Assembly (NCBI RefSeq): GCF_000426045.1 | Contig: NZ_KE384490.1 | Span: forward strand, 1 to 64,000 | Length of the DNA: 64,000 nt | Origin: Marmoricola sp. URHB0036 | GTDB taxonomy: Bacteria; Actinomycetota; Actinomycetes; Propionibacteriales; Nocardioidaceae | Direction: 5' to 3' | Shown here: positions 8,264-19,068 of the stretch, in pieces | Numbering within the stretch: position 1 is the first letter of the stretch | Layout of the letters: every line of letters begins with the position of its first letter | Notes under the pieces: model-generated | Databases searched by the model: none | What the model was told of the DNA's origin: nothing | What the model saw: only the letters and a program-made list of their open reading frames with translations | Position numbers and translations under genes: made by a program

Positions 8264-9226
8264 TCACGCCTTCGACACGTTCGACGTCGCCCATGGCGAG
8301 GCGCCCGTATCGGCACGCAACTCTGGCAGGACGCGCGTCACGAAGGGTCCTGAGACGTGCGCCGCCCAGTAGAGATCCCGAAGGCGACGAGTGACGGTGC
8401 CGACTGTGCCGTCCCCAACGGGCTGACCGTCCAGCCGGGTGATCGGCATGACGCCACCCGCCGTGGAGGTGGCGAAGAGTTCAGTGGCTCGCCGTACATC
8501 CTGCTCAGAGACCTGAGTTTCGCGAGTCTCGAGCTCCTCGGCCGCGGCGAGCTCCAAGATCGTGCGGCGGGTGATTCCTTCCAGCACACCAGTGGACGGT
8601 GTGAGCAGCCGGCGCTCGACCACGGCGAACACGTTGTACCCCGGCCCTTCGGTGAGGTTGCCCGCGTAGTCCAGGAGCAGGGCTTGGTCGGCGCCGCGGT
8701 CGTAGGCCTCGAACAAGCCTTTGGTGAGATCGCCCCAGTGAAAGTTCTTCACCGTCGGGTCAACCGAGCCCGGTGGGATGCGGCGTGCCGTCCTCGCGAT
8801 CACGGCGGCCATGCCGACGTCTGCATCCTCGGGCTTGAGGATCCAGACGTAGGGGATGGCGAAGGCGTAGAAACAGTTGGCGAATGTGCGGGGGTCTCGC
8901 GATCCGTTCACGCTCGGACCTCGGGTGCAGATCATCTCGACGTACGCCTCACGCAGCTCAGATGCCTCGATCAGTTCGATCAGGATGTTCCGCACCGCGG
9001 CGCGATCGTGGGGCAGCTGCAGGCGAAGTCGTTGGCAGTTCCTCTCGAAGCGTGCGAGGTGCTCCTCCAGGCGGAAGAACGCGCCGTCCCACACGCTCAC
9101 CACGTCATACGTGAGGTCAGATCGTGTGAAACCTGTGTCGGTGATGGGGATCCGTGCCTGCGACATCGGCACGACCTGACCTTCGACGAATGCTGCTCCG
9201 GCCTTGAGGCCTGAATCTGCCGTCAT
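8264..9226 (-). CDS. Class IV (fold type IV) aminotransferase, (R)-amine transaminase-like
   Basis: PLP enzyme of 320 residues from ATG 9226 (an ATG at 9259 would add 11 residues). Features: FVEGQVVP and ARIPITDTGFTRSDLTYDV near the N terminus, the Schiff-base lysine in VKNFHWGDL, the cofactor-binding ITRR segment, and LTEGPGYNVF. This combination, including the GFTRSDLTYDV and VWDGAFFRLEEH strings, looks much closer to (R)-selective amine transaminases than to ordinary IlvE enzymes, judged from memory of the Arthrobacter KNK168-type sequence. It could move the amino group of a chiral amine to a keto acid. Operator 3 sits 90 bp upstream, and the APC permease is transcribed away on the other side. 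Confidence 0.87.
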   Translation of the reverse strand: MTADSGLKAGAAFVEGQVVPMSQARIPITDTGFTRSDLTYDVVSVWDGAFFRLEEHLARFERNCQRLRLQLPHDRAAVRNILIELIEASELREAYVEMICTRGPSVNGSRDPRTFANCFYAFAIPYVWILKPEDADVGMAAVIARTARRIPPGSVDPTVKNFHWGDLTKGLFEAYDRGADQALLLDYAGNLTEGPGYNVFAVVERRLLTPSTGVLEGITRRTILELAAAEELETRETQVSEQDVRRATELFATSTAGGVMPITRLDGQPVGDGTVGTVTRRLRDLYWAAHVSGPFVTRVLPELRADTGASPWATSNVSKA

Positions 9227-9315
9227 TCTGGAGTGCGCCTCCTCCTCGAACTGAGCCACGTGGCCCGAGGCAGGCTCAGCACCATGGCCCCCAGCCCGAA
9301 CCTAGTCGCGATTTG

Positions 9316-9338
9316 ATCAAATGATCAAGTGGGGAAAT
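9316..9338. promoter_or_regulatory. Operator 3 of the shared dyad
   Basis: Reads ATCAAATGATC, A, AGTGGGGAAAT. The left half is near-perfect and also forms a local dyad (TTGATCA, AA, TGATCAA at 9314-9329). It lies in front of the minus-strand transaminase gene. Confidence 0.65.
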
Positions 9339-9731
9339 GCCGAGTAGGCCGGCGCACGCTGCTTGTTGTCACACTGCCCATTGGCACTCCCGGACGCCAT
9401 GCCGCCAAGGAGTGGCAGCACCTGGTGCGTATGGCGCCAATCACAGTACGAACCAGTAACTGCAGTGCTCTGCCATCCTCGGCCGACCGGCGGCTTGAGC
9501 AGAACCAGGACCACGGTTGCGTCCACGCTCCCAGTTCCAAGCGCAGCCACTGACGTCACCTCTCAGGCGGGATCGCCCAAACTGCCGGGCCCAGGTTGGG
9601 ACTGCACCGCTGACGTCATCGGGTGGTGCTCCGCGCGGGCGAGGACCAAACAGTCGCCGAGAGCGCACTGGATCGAGTCTGGGATCCCTCTCGCCAAGGG
9701 AAGCGTACACATGACTTGATCGGGCTACTTG
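9339..9731. other. Divergent intergenic region between transaminase and permease
   Basis: About 390 bp without a credible gene. It is bounded by operators 3 and 4 and has an extra half-site, ACATGACTTGATC, near 9708-9720. Confidence 0.4.
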
Positions 9732-9754
9732 ATCAAATGACTGGAAGTGCGTAG
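9732..9754. promoter_or_regulatory. Operator 4 of the shared dyad
   Basis: Left half ATCAAATGACT is perfect; the right half is degenerate (GAAGTGCGTAG). A second half-site lies about 20 bp upstream. It is about 70 bp before the APC permease start. Confidence 0.55.
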
Positions 9755-9825
9755 CGTGCTGCGAATCACAACGACGGTCGCGCTGAGCCCTTCGGCCGTC
9801 GCCGATAAAGCCAGAAGGAAGACGC

Positions 9826-11286
9826 ATGACCACCATCGACAGCACCCGAGACACTGCCGGCGTGACGTCACCGGAGTCGGAGAACCACACGCTGCGCGGC
9901 GATCTCAACACCTTTCAGCTCCTCTTCGGCATTCTCGCCTACAACGCCCCCCTGGTGGCGGTTGTCGCGTTCCTGCCGTTGACCATCGGGTACGGCAACG
10001 GGCTGGGCGCCCCCGTCAGCTACCTCCTGTCGGGCGCGATCATCGCCCTGTTCGCCAGCGGCTTCCTCAAGATGTCGAGGCACATCGACAATCCGGGCGG
10101 CTTCTACTCCTACATCGCGCTCGGCCTGGGTCGCGAGGCCGGTTTGGGTGCGGCTTTCCTTGCCGTCACCAGCTACTACCTGCTGCTGCTCGGCGGCTAC
10201 GCGCTCGCTGGCGTCCTCATCGGCAGCTTCGTGACGGACACGCTCGGTGGGCCGCACGTCGCGTGGTGGGTCTGGGCGGCTGTGTGCCAGGTCATCGTGG
10301 GCATCTTCGGATACTTCAACATCGAGCTGTCAGCACGCTTCCTGACGTTGTTCATGTGCTTCGAGTCGGCGCTGATCCTGATCTACGGGGCGGTCGTCCT
10401 CGTGCGCGGCGGGGCGACGGGCCTGTCGGCATCCTCCTTCACTGCTCACAACATCACGTCGGGGAGCATTGGTATCGGTCTTTTGTTCGCCGCGCTCAGC
10501 TTCACCGGCTTCGAGGTGACCGCGGTCTTCCGTGACGAGGTGCGCGACCCCGCGCGTACCATTCCCCGAGCGGCGTACGGCTTCATCGCGGTGATCGGTA
10601 TTGGGTATGCCGTGTTCACGTGGGTGATCATCCAGGCATACGGGCCCGCGAACGCCGTCGCCGCATCGGCCACCGACCCGACCGGCAGCGTCACCGCCAC
10701 CTTCCGGACCTTCCTCGGCGGCGTTGGTGTGCATCTCGTGTCGGTGCTGGTGATCACGAGCGGGTTCGCCTCGCTCATCGCCGTCCACGGCGTGTTGTCG
10801 CGCTATCTGTTCAACCTCGGCGTCGACCGGATCCTCCCCCGTCGACTCGGCGCCGTGCACGCCCGGCATGGATCGCCCCATCAGGCGTCGGTCTTCGGCA
10901 GCATCATCATCGTCGCGGGCTACCTCGTCAGCGTGCTCCTGAATGCTGACCCGTCGATCCTGTACGCGCAGCTGTGGGGCATCTTCGGCTACGCGCTACA
11001 GATCCTCTTCGTCCTGACCACGCTCGCCGTTCTGGCGTTCATGTGGCGGAAACGTCCGTCGGACACCACGGTCTGGCACCGGGCCATCGCTCCCGTCCTC
11101 GCCCTCGTGGGTCTCGTGGTGATGCTGTGGCTGGCCACGACGAACATCCAGCTGCTGATCCCTGGCAGCGGGGCGGTGACGATCACGTACGTCGTGCTCG
11201 CGGTAGCCATCGCAGCCGGCGTCCTCTACGCGCTGGCCATGAAGCGCGCCAGGCCCGATATCTACCAGCGCATCGGTCGCAGGTAG
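9826..11286 (+). CDS. APC-family amino acid/amine permease
   Basis: 486-residue integral membrane transporter with about twelve helices. The opening helices include FQLLFGILAYNAPLVAVVAF and a GxG-rich turn, and the middle has the conserved FTGFEVTAVFRDEVRDPARTIPRA segment (a typical 'GFE...EE..NP.r.iPrA' motif of APC transporters). Members carry amino acids or polyamines by proton or substrate exchange. The ATG follows GAAGGAAG. It stands alone under operator 4 and ends at a strong bidirectional hairpin shared with the convergent acyl-CoA ligase gene. Likely the main uptake system for the island's amine substrate. Confidence 0.92.
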   Translation: MTTIDSTRDTAGVTSPESENHTLRGDLNTFQLLFGILAYNAPLVAVVAFLPLTIGYGNGLGAPVSYLLSGAIIALFASGFLKMSRHIDNPGGFYSYIALGLGREAGLGAAFLAVTSYYLLLLGGYALAGVLIGSFVTDTLGGPHVAWWVWAAVCQVIVGIFGYFNIELSARFLTLFMCFESALILIYGAVVLVRGGATGLSASSFTAHNITSGSIGIGLLFAALSFTGFEVTAVFRDEVRDPARTIPRAAYGFIAVIGIGYAVFTWVIIQAYGPANAVAASATDPTGSVTATFRTFLGGVGVHLVSVLVITSGFASLIAVHGVLSRYLFNLGVDRILPRRLGAVHARHGSPHQASVFGSIIIVAGYLVSVLLNADPSILYAQLWGIFGYALQILFVLTTLAVLAFMWRKRPSDTTVWHRAIAPVLALVGLVVMLWLATTNIQLLIPGSGAVTITYVVLAVAIAAGVLYALAMKRARPDIYQRIGRR

Positions 11287-11302
11287 CGCCTGCTGGACCG
11301 CT

Positions 11303-11341
11303 CATCGCCGGTGGCCGACGTCCTGTCGGCCACCGGCGATG
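11303..11341. terminator. Bidirectional terminator hairpin
   Basis: Perfect 17-bp inverted repeat (CATCGCCGGTGGCCGAC and its complement) around a 5-base loop. It is placed between the convergent permease and acyl-CoA ligase genes. Confidence 0.85.
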
Positions 11342-11365
11342 TCGTCCTAGGGGGCGCTGCGTGCC

Positions 11366-13018
<1,653 letters not shown>

Positions 13019-13048
13019 TGACGAACGAGGTCCGCTCGCGCCATAGTG

Positions 13049-13071
13049 ATCAAACGATCAAGTCAGTTGAC
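13049..13071. promoter_or_regulatory. Operator 5 of the shared dyad
   Basis: Reads ATCAAACGATC, A, AGTCAGTTGAC, one of the best matches. It is central in the divergent promoter region of the acyl-CoA ligase and monooxygenase genes, so it could control both. Confidence 0.8.
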
Positions 13072-13134
13072 TGTAATCGTGTTCATGGGCGTCGGCAAGC
13101 GGGCGCCCCGAGCAGCGGGAAGGGAAGAGCCGGC

Positions 13135-14586
13135 ATGGAGCCAAGCCCCGGTCACCAGGACGTCGTCATCGTCGGAGCCGGCCTCTCCGGAATCGCTGCC
13201 GCGGTCCAGCTCAAGGCCGACCACCCCGGCAGGTCGTTCGTGATGCTCGAGCAGCGCGCAGAGCTGGGTGGGACCTGGAAGCTGTTCCGCTACCCCGGCA
13301 TTCGCTCCGACAGCGACATGTACACGCTGGGGTACGCCTTCAAGCCCTGGACGCACGAGAAGGCCATCGCGTCCGGCGCCTCGATCCTGGACTACCTTCA
13401 CGAGGCAGTCGACGAGCACGACCTCGCCTCGCACGTCCAGCTGGGCCGGAAGGTACGCAGGGCCGACTGGTCCGGCGAGTCCCACTGCTGGACGCTCGAG
13501 GTGGACGCGCCGTCGGGTGTCGAGCCCTGGACGTGCTCATTCCTCTACCTAGCCGCCGGCTACTACGACTACGACGGCGGCAACATGCCGGAGTTCCCGG
13601 GGCTCGGGCAGTTCGAGGGCACGGTGATCCACCCGCAGGAGTGGCCAGAGGGCGTCGACTGCGCGGGCCAGCGCGTCGCTGTCATCGGCTCGGGCGCGAC
13701 GGCGATCACCCTGGTCCCCGCGCTCGCCGAGGCCGCCGACAAGGTCATCATGGTCCAGCGGTCACCGACGTACGTCGCGATCGACTCCGACGTCGACGAG
13801 GAGGCTCAGCGGCTGCGCAAGGAGGTCGGCGATCGGGAGGCGTTCGAGCGCATCCGGCTGCGCAACCTCGAGCTGCAGCAGGAGCGCTACCAGACGGCCC
13901 GCACCTGGCCGGAGGAGTTCAAGAAGCCTCTCTTCGAGGCGATCGAGGACATCGTCGGCCGCGAGGTCCGTGAGAAGCACTTCACCCCGTCGTACCAGCC
14001 CTGGGACCAGCGTCTCTGCTTGGTGCCGAACGGTGACCTGTTCCATGCCATCGCCAAGGGCCGCGCCGATGTGGTCACCGGCCACATCGAGACCTTCACG
14101 CCCCAAGGTCTGCGGATGACGTCGGGCGAAGAGGTCAACGTCGATGTGGTCGTGACGGCGACCGGCCTCAAGCTCGTCACCTTCGGCAAGATCGACCTGT
14201 ACGTCGACGGCGAGCACGTCGACGTCGGCGAGTGCTTCACCTACAAGGGTGTGGCGATCAGCGACGTCCCGAACCTGGTGACCGCCTTCGGCTACCTCAA
14301 CTCGTCCTGGACCCTTCGGATCGAGCTCGTCAACGAGTTCTGGAGCGCGGTGCTCAGCCGCATGGACGAGCTCGGTGTCCGGGAGGTCCGGCCGGTGCTC
14401 ACCCCTGAGGAGGTCGCAATGGAACGGCGTCCCTGGATGACCGGCGTGACGTCGGGCTACCTGGTGCGGCACATGGATGACATGCCGAAGCAGGGGGACT
14501 ATGCGCCGTGGCTCAACCCGCAGGTGCACGAGGAGACCAAGGCGCTCCTGAGCGACCTCGACGACGGCTCCCTCACGTTCAGGTGA
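13135..14586 (+). CDS. Flavin-containing monooxygenase, Baeyer-Villiger/EthA type
   Basis: 483-residue class B flavin monooxygenase. FAD site VVIVGAGLSGIAAAVQL at the N terminus, GTWKLFRYPGIRSDSDMYT, the family fingerprint FEGTVIHPQEWPEG (FxGxxxHPQxWP form of EthA-like enzymes), the NADPH site IGSGATAITLVPAL, and the late ATG motif ATGLKL. Uses NADPH and oxygen to insert oxygen beside a carbonyl or onto nitrogen or sulfur. ATG 13135 follows GGGAAGGGAAG; longer frames reach into the operator. It is followed by a small gene at +5. It could N-oxygenate the amine or open a ketone made by the transaminase. Confidence 0.92.
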   Translation: MEPSPGHQDVVIVGAGLSGIAAAVQLKADHPGRSFVMLEQRAELGGTWKLFRYPGIRSDSDMYTLGYAFKPWTHEKAIASGASILDYLHEAVDEHDLASHVQLGRKVRRADWSGESHCWTLEVDAPSGVEPWTCSFLYLAAGYYDYDGGNMPEFPGLGQFEGTVIHPQEWPEGVDCAGQRVAVIGSGATAITLVPALAEAADKVIMVQRSPTYVAIDSDVDEEAQRLRKEVGDREAFERIRLRNLELQQERYQTARTWPEEFKKPLFEAIEDIVGREVREKHFTPSYQPWDQRLCLVPNGDLFHAIAKGRADVVTGHIETFTPQGLRMTSGEEVNVDVVVTATGLKLVTFGKIDLYVDGEHVDVGECFTYKGVAISDVPNLVTAFGYLNSSWTLRIELVNEFWSAVLSRMDELGVREVRPVLTPEEVAMERRPWMTGVTSGYLVRHMDDMPKQGDYAPWLNPQVHEETKALLSDLDDGSLTFR

Positions 14587-14591
14587 GGACG

Positions 14592-14807
14592 ATGACGACC
14601 AACGCGCAGGCCGCACCAACGGACGCTATCGAGGCTGCCGCATCGGGCTTGCGCGCCGCTGCAGCCACCGCGCAGGAGCTCGACTATCGCGGCCTGGCCG
14701 CCGCCCTGGAGGACCTGGCCCTCGTGCTGGGTGCCCTCCCGCCGGCGGACGCCTGCCGGTTGGCCGATGCACTGCAGTCGAGCGGAACAGCCAACGTCAA
14801 ACGGTGA
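14592..14807 (+). CDS. Small helical protein of unknown function
   Basis: 71 residues, alanine-rich, probably two amphipathic helices (AASGLRAAAATAQELD, then LAAALEDLALVLGALP). No family recognised. It starts five bases after the monooxygenase stop and is probably co-transcribed with it. The GAGGAC before the ATG is a plausible ribosome site. May be an accessory subunit, but nothing proves that. Confidence 0.6.
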   Translation: MTTNAQAAPTDAIEAAASGLRAAAATAQELDYRGLAAALEDLALVLGALPPADACRLADALQSSGTANVKR

Positions 14808-15143
14808 GCTCGACACTCTCCGGCGGGCCCGACATGGCGCACCGACCACGCTTGAGCCCAGCGTGCGTTACTCCTTGCCACTGCGATCTTGAGCGAAGTC
14901 ACTGCATCGCTCCGCATCAAGGGCGCGCTCCATGGTCCCGCGCGGTGCTCCATTGGGCAGGGTCTACGGCACTTGGGCAATCTCCGGCGTGCTCCCGTCG
15001 GTTCGCCGGTTCTGCGACCGCTTCAGCGGACACAAGCGCCTCGCCATCGCGCGGCCGTGGCTGCCGGTGCCCCGCGGCGTCCTGAGCGCTGAGTCCCGGG
15101 CCAACTCGGCCATTGACGGGCGCGGTGACCCAGGTCATACTTG
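14808..15143. other. Intergenic region without recognisable gene
   Basis: About 335 bp between the small gene and the main operon. The short frames here lack family features. Operator 6 starts right after it. Confidence 0.4.
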
Positions 15144-15166
15144 ATCATCCGATCAAGTCATTCGAT
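15144..15166. promoter_or_regulatory. Operator 6 of the shared dyad (main operon)
   Basis: Reads ATCATCCGATC, A, AGTCATTCGAT. It ends 21 bp before the first gene of the eight-gene main operon. Confidence 0.78.
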
Positions 15167-15187
15167 CAGCAATAGAGCAGGTGAGTC

Positions 15188-15799
15188 ATGAACAGCCCAG
15201 TAGCAATGGTCGCCACGGAAGCCGACCCCACGCCGCTCGTGCTCTCGTTGGCCCGGACCCTCCGGGCGAGTGCCCAGGTCCCTGAGCTGCGCGAGCTGGT
15301 CACGCAGACCAACGGTGCCGTCGCACTGCGATCGGTCACCGACGCCCAGTCGGCGTCGCTGACGTTCGACGGGTCCAGCGTCGTGGTGAGCCACGGGCTC
15401 GCCGAAGGTGCGGAGCAGGCGGAGCTCATCTTCGAGCCTGAGTACACCCTCGGCGAGACCGCCGACCCGGTCGCACTCGCGGCTGCGCGGCTGTTGTCGC
15501 CGCCGCTGCCTTCCTGGCGCGACGCGGCGATGCAGTTCTGGGAGGTCAACCACGGCACTCCCGGCTTCCCGACCCGGCTGGTCGTCGTGTGTCTCGAAGA
15601 GGAGACGCAGGAGGTGTACGGCGAGGGTGAGGACTCCTACGAGATCCACGGCTACGGCCCGGCGCTCGCAGCCGTTCTCAGCGGCCAGATCGAGCACTTC
15701 CTGTACGCCATCGCGTTCGGGGTGGTCTCCACCGTCGGGTCCGCGGCACATATGTCCGTGATGTGCGGTGCGCACTGGAAGGTTCGGTTCGGTGCTTGA
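15188..15799 (+). CDS. Hypothetical protein, possible SCP2-like fold
   Basis: 203-residue soluble protein that opens the main operon, with AGCAGGTGAG in front of the ATG. The segment ASLTFDGSSVVVSHGLAEGAE and the late VGSAAHMSVMCGAHWKV are reminiscent of sterol-carrier-protein-2-like small-molecule binding domains, but I cannot assign it firmly. The next gene (glutamine-synthetase-like) starts one base after its stop, so expression is coupled. Its position suggests a substrate-binding or accessory role in the first step of the pathway. Confidence 0.72.
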   Translation: MNSPVAMVATEADPTPLVLSLARTLRASAQVPELRELVTQTNGAVALRSVTDAQSASLTFDGSSVVVSHGLAEGAEQAELIFEPEYTLGETADPVALAAARLLSPPLPSWRDAAMQFWEVNHGTPGFPTRLVVVCLEEETQEVYGEGEDSYEIHGYGPALAAVLSGQIEHFLYAIAFGVVSTVGSAAHMSVMCGAHWKVRFGA

Positions 15800-15800
15800 G

Positions 15801-17171
15801 ATGAAGACGATGCGGACGTCCGAGGTGCAGCAATGGCTGGTGGACAACGGGATCACGTCGGTCCATGTCCAGGCCACGAACCTGGACGGGGCCTTTCTCG
15901 GCAAGACCGTGTCGCCGGACAAGTTCCTCGGCAGCCTCGAGAACGGCGTCGCCTTCGCGGACGTCGTCTTCGGCAACGACCTGGGCAACTTCCCGGTCCT
16001 CGGTGTCGCGTTCCCGTCCTGGCGCGGTGAGCTGGAGGACATCTTCCTCCGTCCCGACCTCGGCACGCTCTGCGTGTGGCGGCCGGGTGTCGCCGCGGTC
16101 ATCGGTGATTTCTGGACCAAGGATGGCGATCCCGTCGGCGTCTGCCCGCGCAACCAGCTGCGCAAGATTGCGGCACGGGCCGACGAGCTCGGGTACGGCA
16201 TCAAGGCGGCCGTCGAGATCGAGGCCACCCTCTTCGAGGAGTCGGTCCAGGACGCACGGGCGAAGGGCTACCAAGGACTCACCCCGCTGGGCGGCACGGC
16301 CGGATCGGCGTACGTCCTGGGCAAGTCCGCCGACTGGTGGGAGTACCTCGAGGCGGTCGAGCAGCGGCTGCGTTCGATCGGCATCGAGTGGGAGGCGTGG
16401 AACGACGAGGCCGCGGCCGGCCAGGTCGAGGTCAACGTCGCAGTCGGCGACGTCGTCGACGTGGCGGACCGATGGGCGCGGACGCGCCAGGTGATGCGCG
16501 AGGTCGCCTACGAGCTCGGTCGCACGGTGACCTTCATGGCGAAGTGGTCGGATCAGTGGGGGCAGGCGTCGCACATCAACCTCTCGCTCACCGGCGGGGA
16601 GCGCAACGCCTTCTACAGCCCTGACGGCTGCTCCGAGGTCATGGAGCACTTCCTGGGTGGCGTCATGGCCGCGATGGCCGGCACCTCCTCCCTGGCGCTG
16701 CCGTTCATCACCTCCTATCGCCGCCTGGTGCAGCTCGAGGGCCCGCCCACCACCATCACGTGGGGCCACCACAACAAGACGACCGCGGTCCGGGCGATCA
16801 CCGGACACCCGGCGTACTCCCGGATCGAGTACCGCCTGCCCGGCTCGGACGCGAACGTCTACCTCGTCGCCGCGGCTGTCGCGGGTGCGGGAATCCACGG
16901 CGTGGTCAACCAGACCGCGCCGCCCGACCCGTTCGCCGGGATGGCTTGGGGGCTTCCCGGCGGCGTCGAGAACATCCCGACCACCATCACCCAGGCCGCT
17001 GCGGCGCTTCAGGCCGACAAGGTCCTCTCCGATGTGCTCGGCGAGGAGTTCGTGACGTACTGGCTCGGTACCCGCCGCTGGGAATGGCTCGCCTTCCACA
17101 CGATGGGCGGCGGCGACCCCGATGTCGGGCTCACCGGCTGGGAGTTCGCGCGCTACTTCGAGCTCGTATGA
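15801..17171 (+). CDS. Glutamine-synthetase-like gamma-glutamyl amine ligase
   Basis: 456-residue member of the glutamine synthetase superfamily. The N-terminal beta-grasp (SVHVQATNLDGAFLGKTV), the catalytic-domain HINLSL segment, and the nucleotide/metal part SRIEYRLPGSDANVYLVAAAV are all present, but the usual GSG-H-x-H string is changed to QASHINLSL, as in diverged branches. Family members such as PuuA and IpuC join glutamate to an amine using ATP. The PuuD-like hydrolase, aldehyde dehydrogenase and amine oxidase in the same operon support amine gamma-glutamylation rather than ammonia assimilation. ATG 15801 is chosen; a GTG at 15792 is in frame. Confidence 0.87.
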   Translation: MKTMRTSEVQQWLVDNGITSVHVQATNLDGAFLGKTVSPDKFLGSLENGVAFADVVFGNDLGNFPVLGVAFPSWRGELEDIFLRPDLGTLCVWRPGVAAVIGDFWTKDGDPVGVCPRNQLRKIAARADELGYGIKAAVEIEATLFEESVQDARAKGYQGLTPLGGTAGSAYVLGKSADWWEYLEAVEQRLRSIGIEWEAWNDEAAAGQVEVNVAVGDVVDVADRWARTRQVMREVAYELGRTVTFMAKWSDQWGQASHINLSLTGGERNAFYSPDGCSEVMEHFLGGVMAAMAGTSSLALPFITSYRRLVQLEGPPTTITWGHHNKTTAVRAITGHPAYSRIEYRLPGSDANVYLVAAAVAGAGIHGVVNQTAPPDPFAGMAWGLPGGVENIPTTITQAAAALQADKVLSDVLGEEFVTYWLGTRRWEWLAFHTMGGGDPDVGLTGWEFARYFELV

Positions 17172-18280
17172 GCAGGCGCATCGCGGCCGCCGTCCTCAAC
17201 CGTTCGCCCGGCGAGCTGGAGGTCGAGGAGCTGATCATCGACGACCCTGCCCCGGAAGAGGTTCTCGTCCGCGTGGAGTACGCCGGGCTGTGCCACTCCG
17301 ACCTGCACGAGATCGACGGCACCTTCGACACGACGCCGCCCCCGATCGTGCTGGGGCACGAGCTCGTCGGCGATGTGGTCGAGGTCGGCAGCGCGGTCCA
17401 GGGTTTTGCCCCGGGCGACCCCGTCGTCACCTGCCTGTCGATGTTCTGCGGGACGTGCGCCTACTGCCTCGAGGGTCGCCAGACCCTCTGCATCAACCGT
17501 GGCCGACTCCAGCAGCAGCGCTCGCGACCGCGGCTGACCAACGCTGGTGGCGAGGCCGTGCGCCCGACCGCCGGCATCGGCGGGTTCGCCGAGATGGCAC
17601 TCGTGCACCAGAACGGACTGGTCGTGGTGCCGCACGACGTGTTGCCCGCGACCGCCAGCGTGCTCGGCTGCGCCGTGACGACCGGCATGGGCGCGGTGCT
17701 GCACAGCGCGCGCGTCCGCCCCGGGCAGACCGTGGCCGTGATCGGTCTCGGCGGCGTCGGCTTCGCCGCCCTCCAAGCTGCGCGGCTCGCCGGCGCTTCG
17801 CAGGTGATCGGCGTTGACGTCGTACCCGCGAAGCTGCGGCGGGCCCTCGAGTTCGGTGCTACCGACGTCGTCGACGCGCGCGACAGTGAGGCCGTTGCCA
17901 CCGTCAGGGAGCTCTCGGAGGGCGGCGTCCACCATGCGTTCGAGGCCGTGGGTTCGGGCCGCACGGTCGGTCAGGCCTTCGCGATGCTGCGCGCCGGCGG
18001 GACGGCCACCGTAATGGGAATGATCCCGGACGGGCATCAGATCGACATCCGCGGCGCGGAGCTGTTCCTGGAGGAGAAGCGCCTCCAGGGCTGTTTCATG
18101 GGTTCCAACCACTTCAAGGTCGACATCCCCATGTACGCCGAGTTCAACCGGATGGGTGTGCTGCGCCTCGACGAGCTGGTCACGGCCGAGTTCGACCTGG
18201 CAACGATCAACGAGGGCTTCAAGGCGCTCGCCTCCGGCGACGAGATCCGCGTCGTGGCCCGCATCGGGGGCCGGGCGTGA
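17168..18280 (+). CDS. Zinc-dependent alcohol dehydrogenase
   Basis: 370-residue medium-chain dehydrogenase. Catalytic zinc ligands appear in GLCHSDLHE and GHE, and the structural zinc four-cysteine cluster in CGTCAYCLEGRQTLC. The NAD site is VAVIGLGGVGFAALQAARLAG. Oxidises an alcohol to an aldehyde, or the reverse. It overlaps the preceding ligase gene (ATGA) and the following hydrolase gene (GTGA). The aldehyde dehydrogenase two genes downstream would take its product to the acid, suggesting that a hydroxylated amine or amino alcohol is an intermediate. Confidence 0.93.
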   Translation: MSRRIAAAVLNRSPGELEVEELIIDDPAPEEVLVRVEYAGLCHSDLHEIDGTFDTTPPPIVLGHELVGDVVEVGSAVQGFAPGDPVVTCLSMFCGTCAYCLEGRQTLCINRGRLQQQRSRPRLTNAGGEAVRPTAGIGGFAEMALVHQNGLVVVPHDVLPATASVLGCAVTTGMGAVLHSARVRPGQTVAVIGLGGVGFAALQAARLAGASQVIGVDVVPAKLRRALEFGATDVVDARDSEAVATVRELSEGGVHHAFEAVGSGRTVGQAFAMLRAGGTATVMGMIPDGHQIDIRGAELFLEEKRLQGCFMGSNHFKVDIPMYAEFNRMGVLRLDELVTAEFDLATINEGFKALASGDEIRVVARIGGRA

Positions 18281-19068
18281 AGCCACTGATCGGTATCACC
18301 GGCCGCCAACTGGCGCTGGGCATGGTCGCGAACACCTCGGAGCGGTTCCGCGAGCAGCGGATCGGCAGCTACTTCTCGGCCTTCGCCGAGGCCGTGGCCG
18401 CGGCCGGAGGCATCCCGGTGTACGTCCCATTCGTCGCCGAAGCGACCGGCGTCGTGACACGGCTGGACGGCATCGTCATCACCGGCGGTCAGGACGTGCA
18501 CCCCGCCCGCTGGGGTGGGCGCGCCGCGGTCGACCCGGCCGTCGATCCCCGCTGGGACCACGACGCCCACGACGCCGAGCGCGACGCCTACGAGGCCGCG
18601 CTGATCGTTGCTGCCGTGGGTGCCGGCACGCCGCTGCTCGGCGTATGCCGCGGCCACCAACTGCTCAACGTCGTGCTCGGAGGCACTCTGACCGAGCACC
18701 TCGACGAGGGCCCGATCGTGCACTCCGCTCCCTACGCCGCGCCCAGCGACGGGGACCCCGGCCACGTCGTCGAGTTCGCCGAGGGCTCCGTGCCGCACGC
18801 GGTCTACAGCGGCCAGCGCATGACCAACTCCTGGCACCACCAGGCGGTCGACCGTCCCGGCGAGGGCCTCCGGGTCGTCGGGCGTACGCCCGATGGCGTC
18901 GTGGAATGCATCGAGCTCGCTTACAGCCCCGTCGTAGGCGTGCAGTGGCACCCCGAGTGGACCGCCACCCAACCCGAGCCGATCTTCAACTGGCTCGTGG
19001 GAGCCGCGTCCCGGCGGACCGCCGACGAGCTCGCCCTGGACAGACCGGACAGAAAGGCCATGGCGTGA
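18277..19068 (+). CDS. PuuD-like class I glutamine amidotransferase / gamma-glutamyl hydrolase
   Basis: 263-residue peptidase C26 family enzyme. Nucleophile Cys in GVCRGHQLLN, catalytic His and Glu in GVQWHPEW. The N-terminal PLIGITGRQ and VYVPF segments match the gamma-glutamyl-GABA hydrolase branch. It would release glutamate from a gamma-glutamylated intermediate and so close the cycle opened by the glutamine-synthetase-like ligase. GTG start overlaps the previous stop; the last codons overlap the aldehyde dehydrogenase start. Confidence 0.92.
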   Translation: MKPLIGITGRQLALGMVANTSERFREQRIGSYFSAFAEAVAAAGGIPVYVPFVAEATGVVTRLDGIVITGGQDVHPARWGGRAAVDPAVDPRWDHDAHDAERDAYEAALIVAAVGAGTPLLGVCRGHQLLNVVLGGTLTEHLDEGPIVHSAPYAAPSDGDPGHVVEFAEGSVPHAVYSGQRMTNSWHHQAVDRPGEGLRVVGRTPDGVVECIELAYSPVVGVQWHPEWTATQPEPIFNWLVGAASRRTADELALDRPDRKAMA

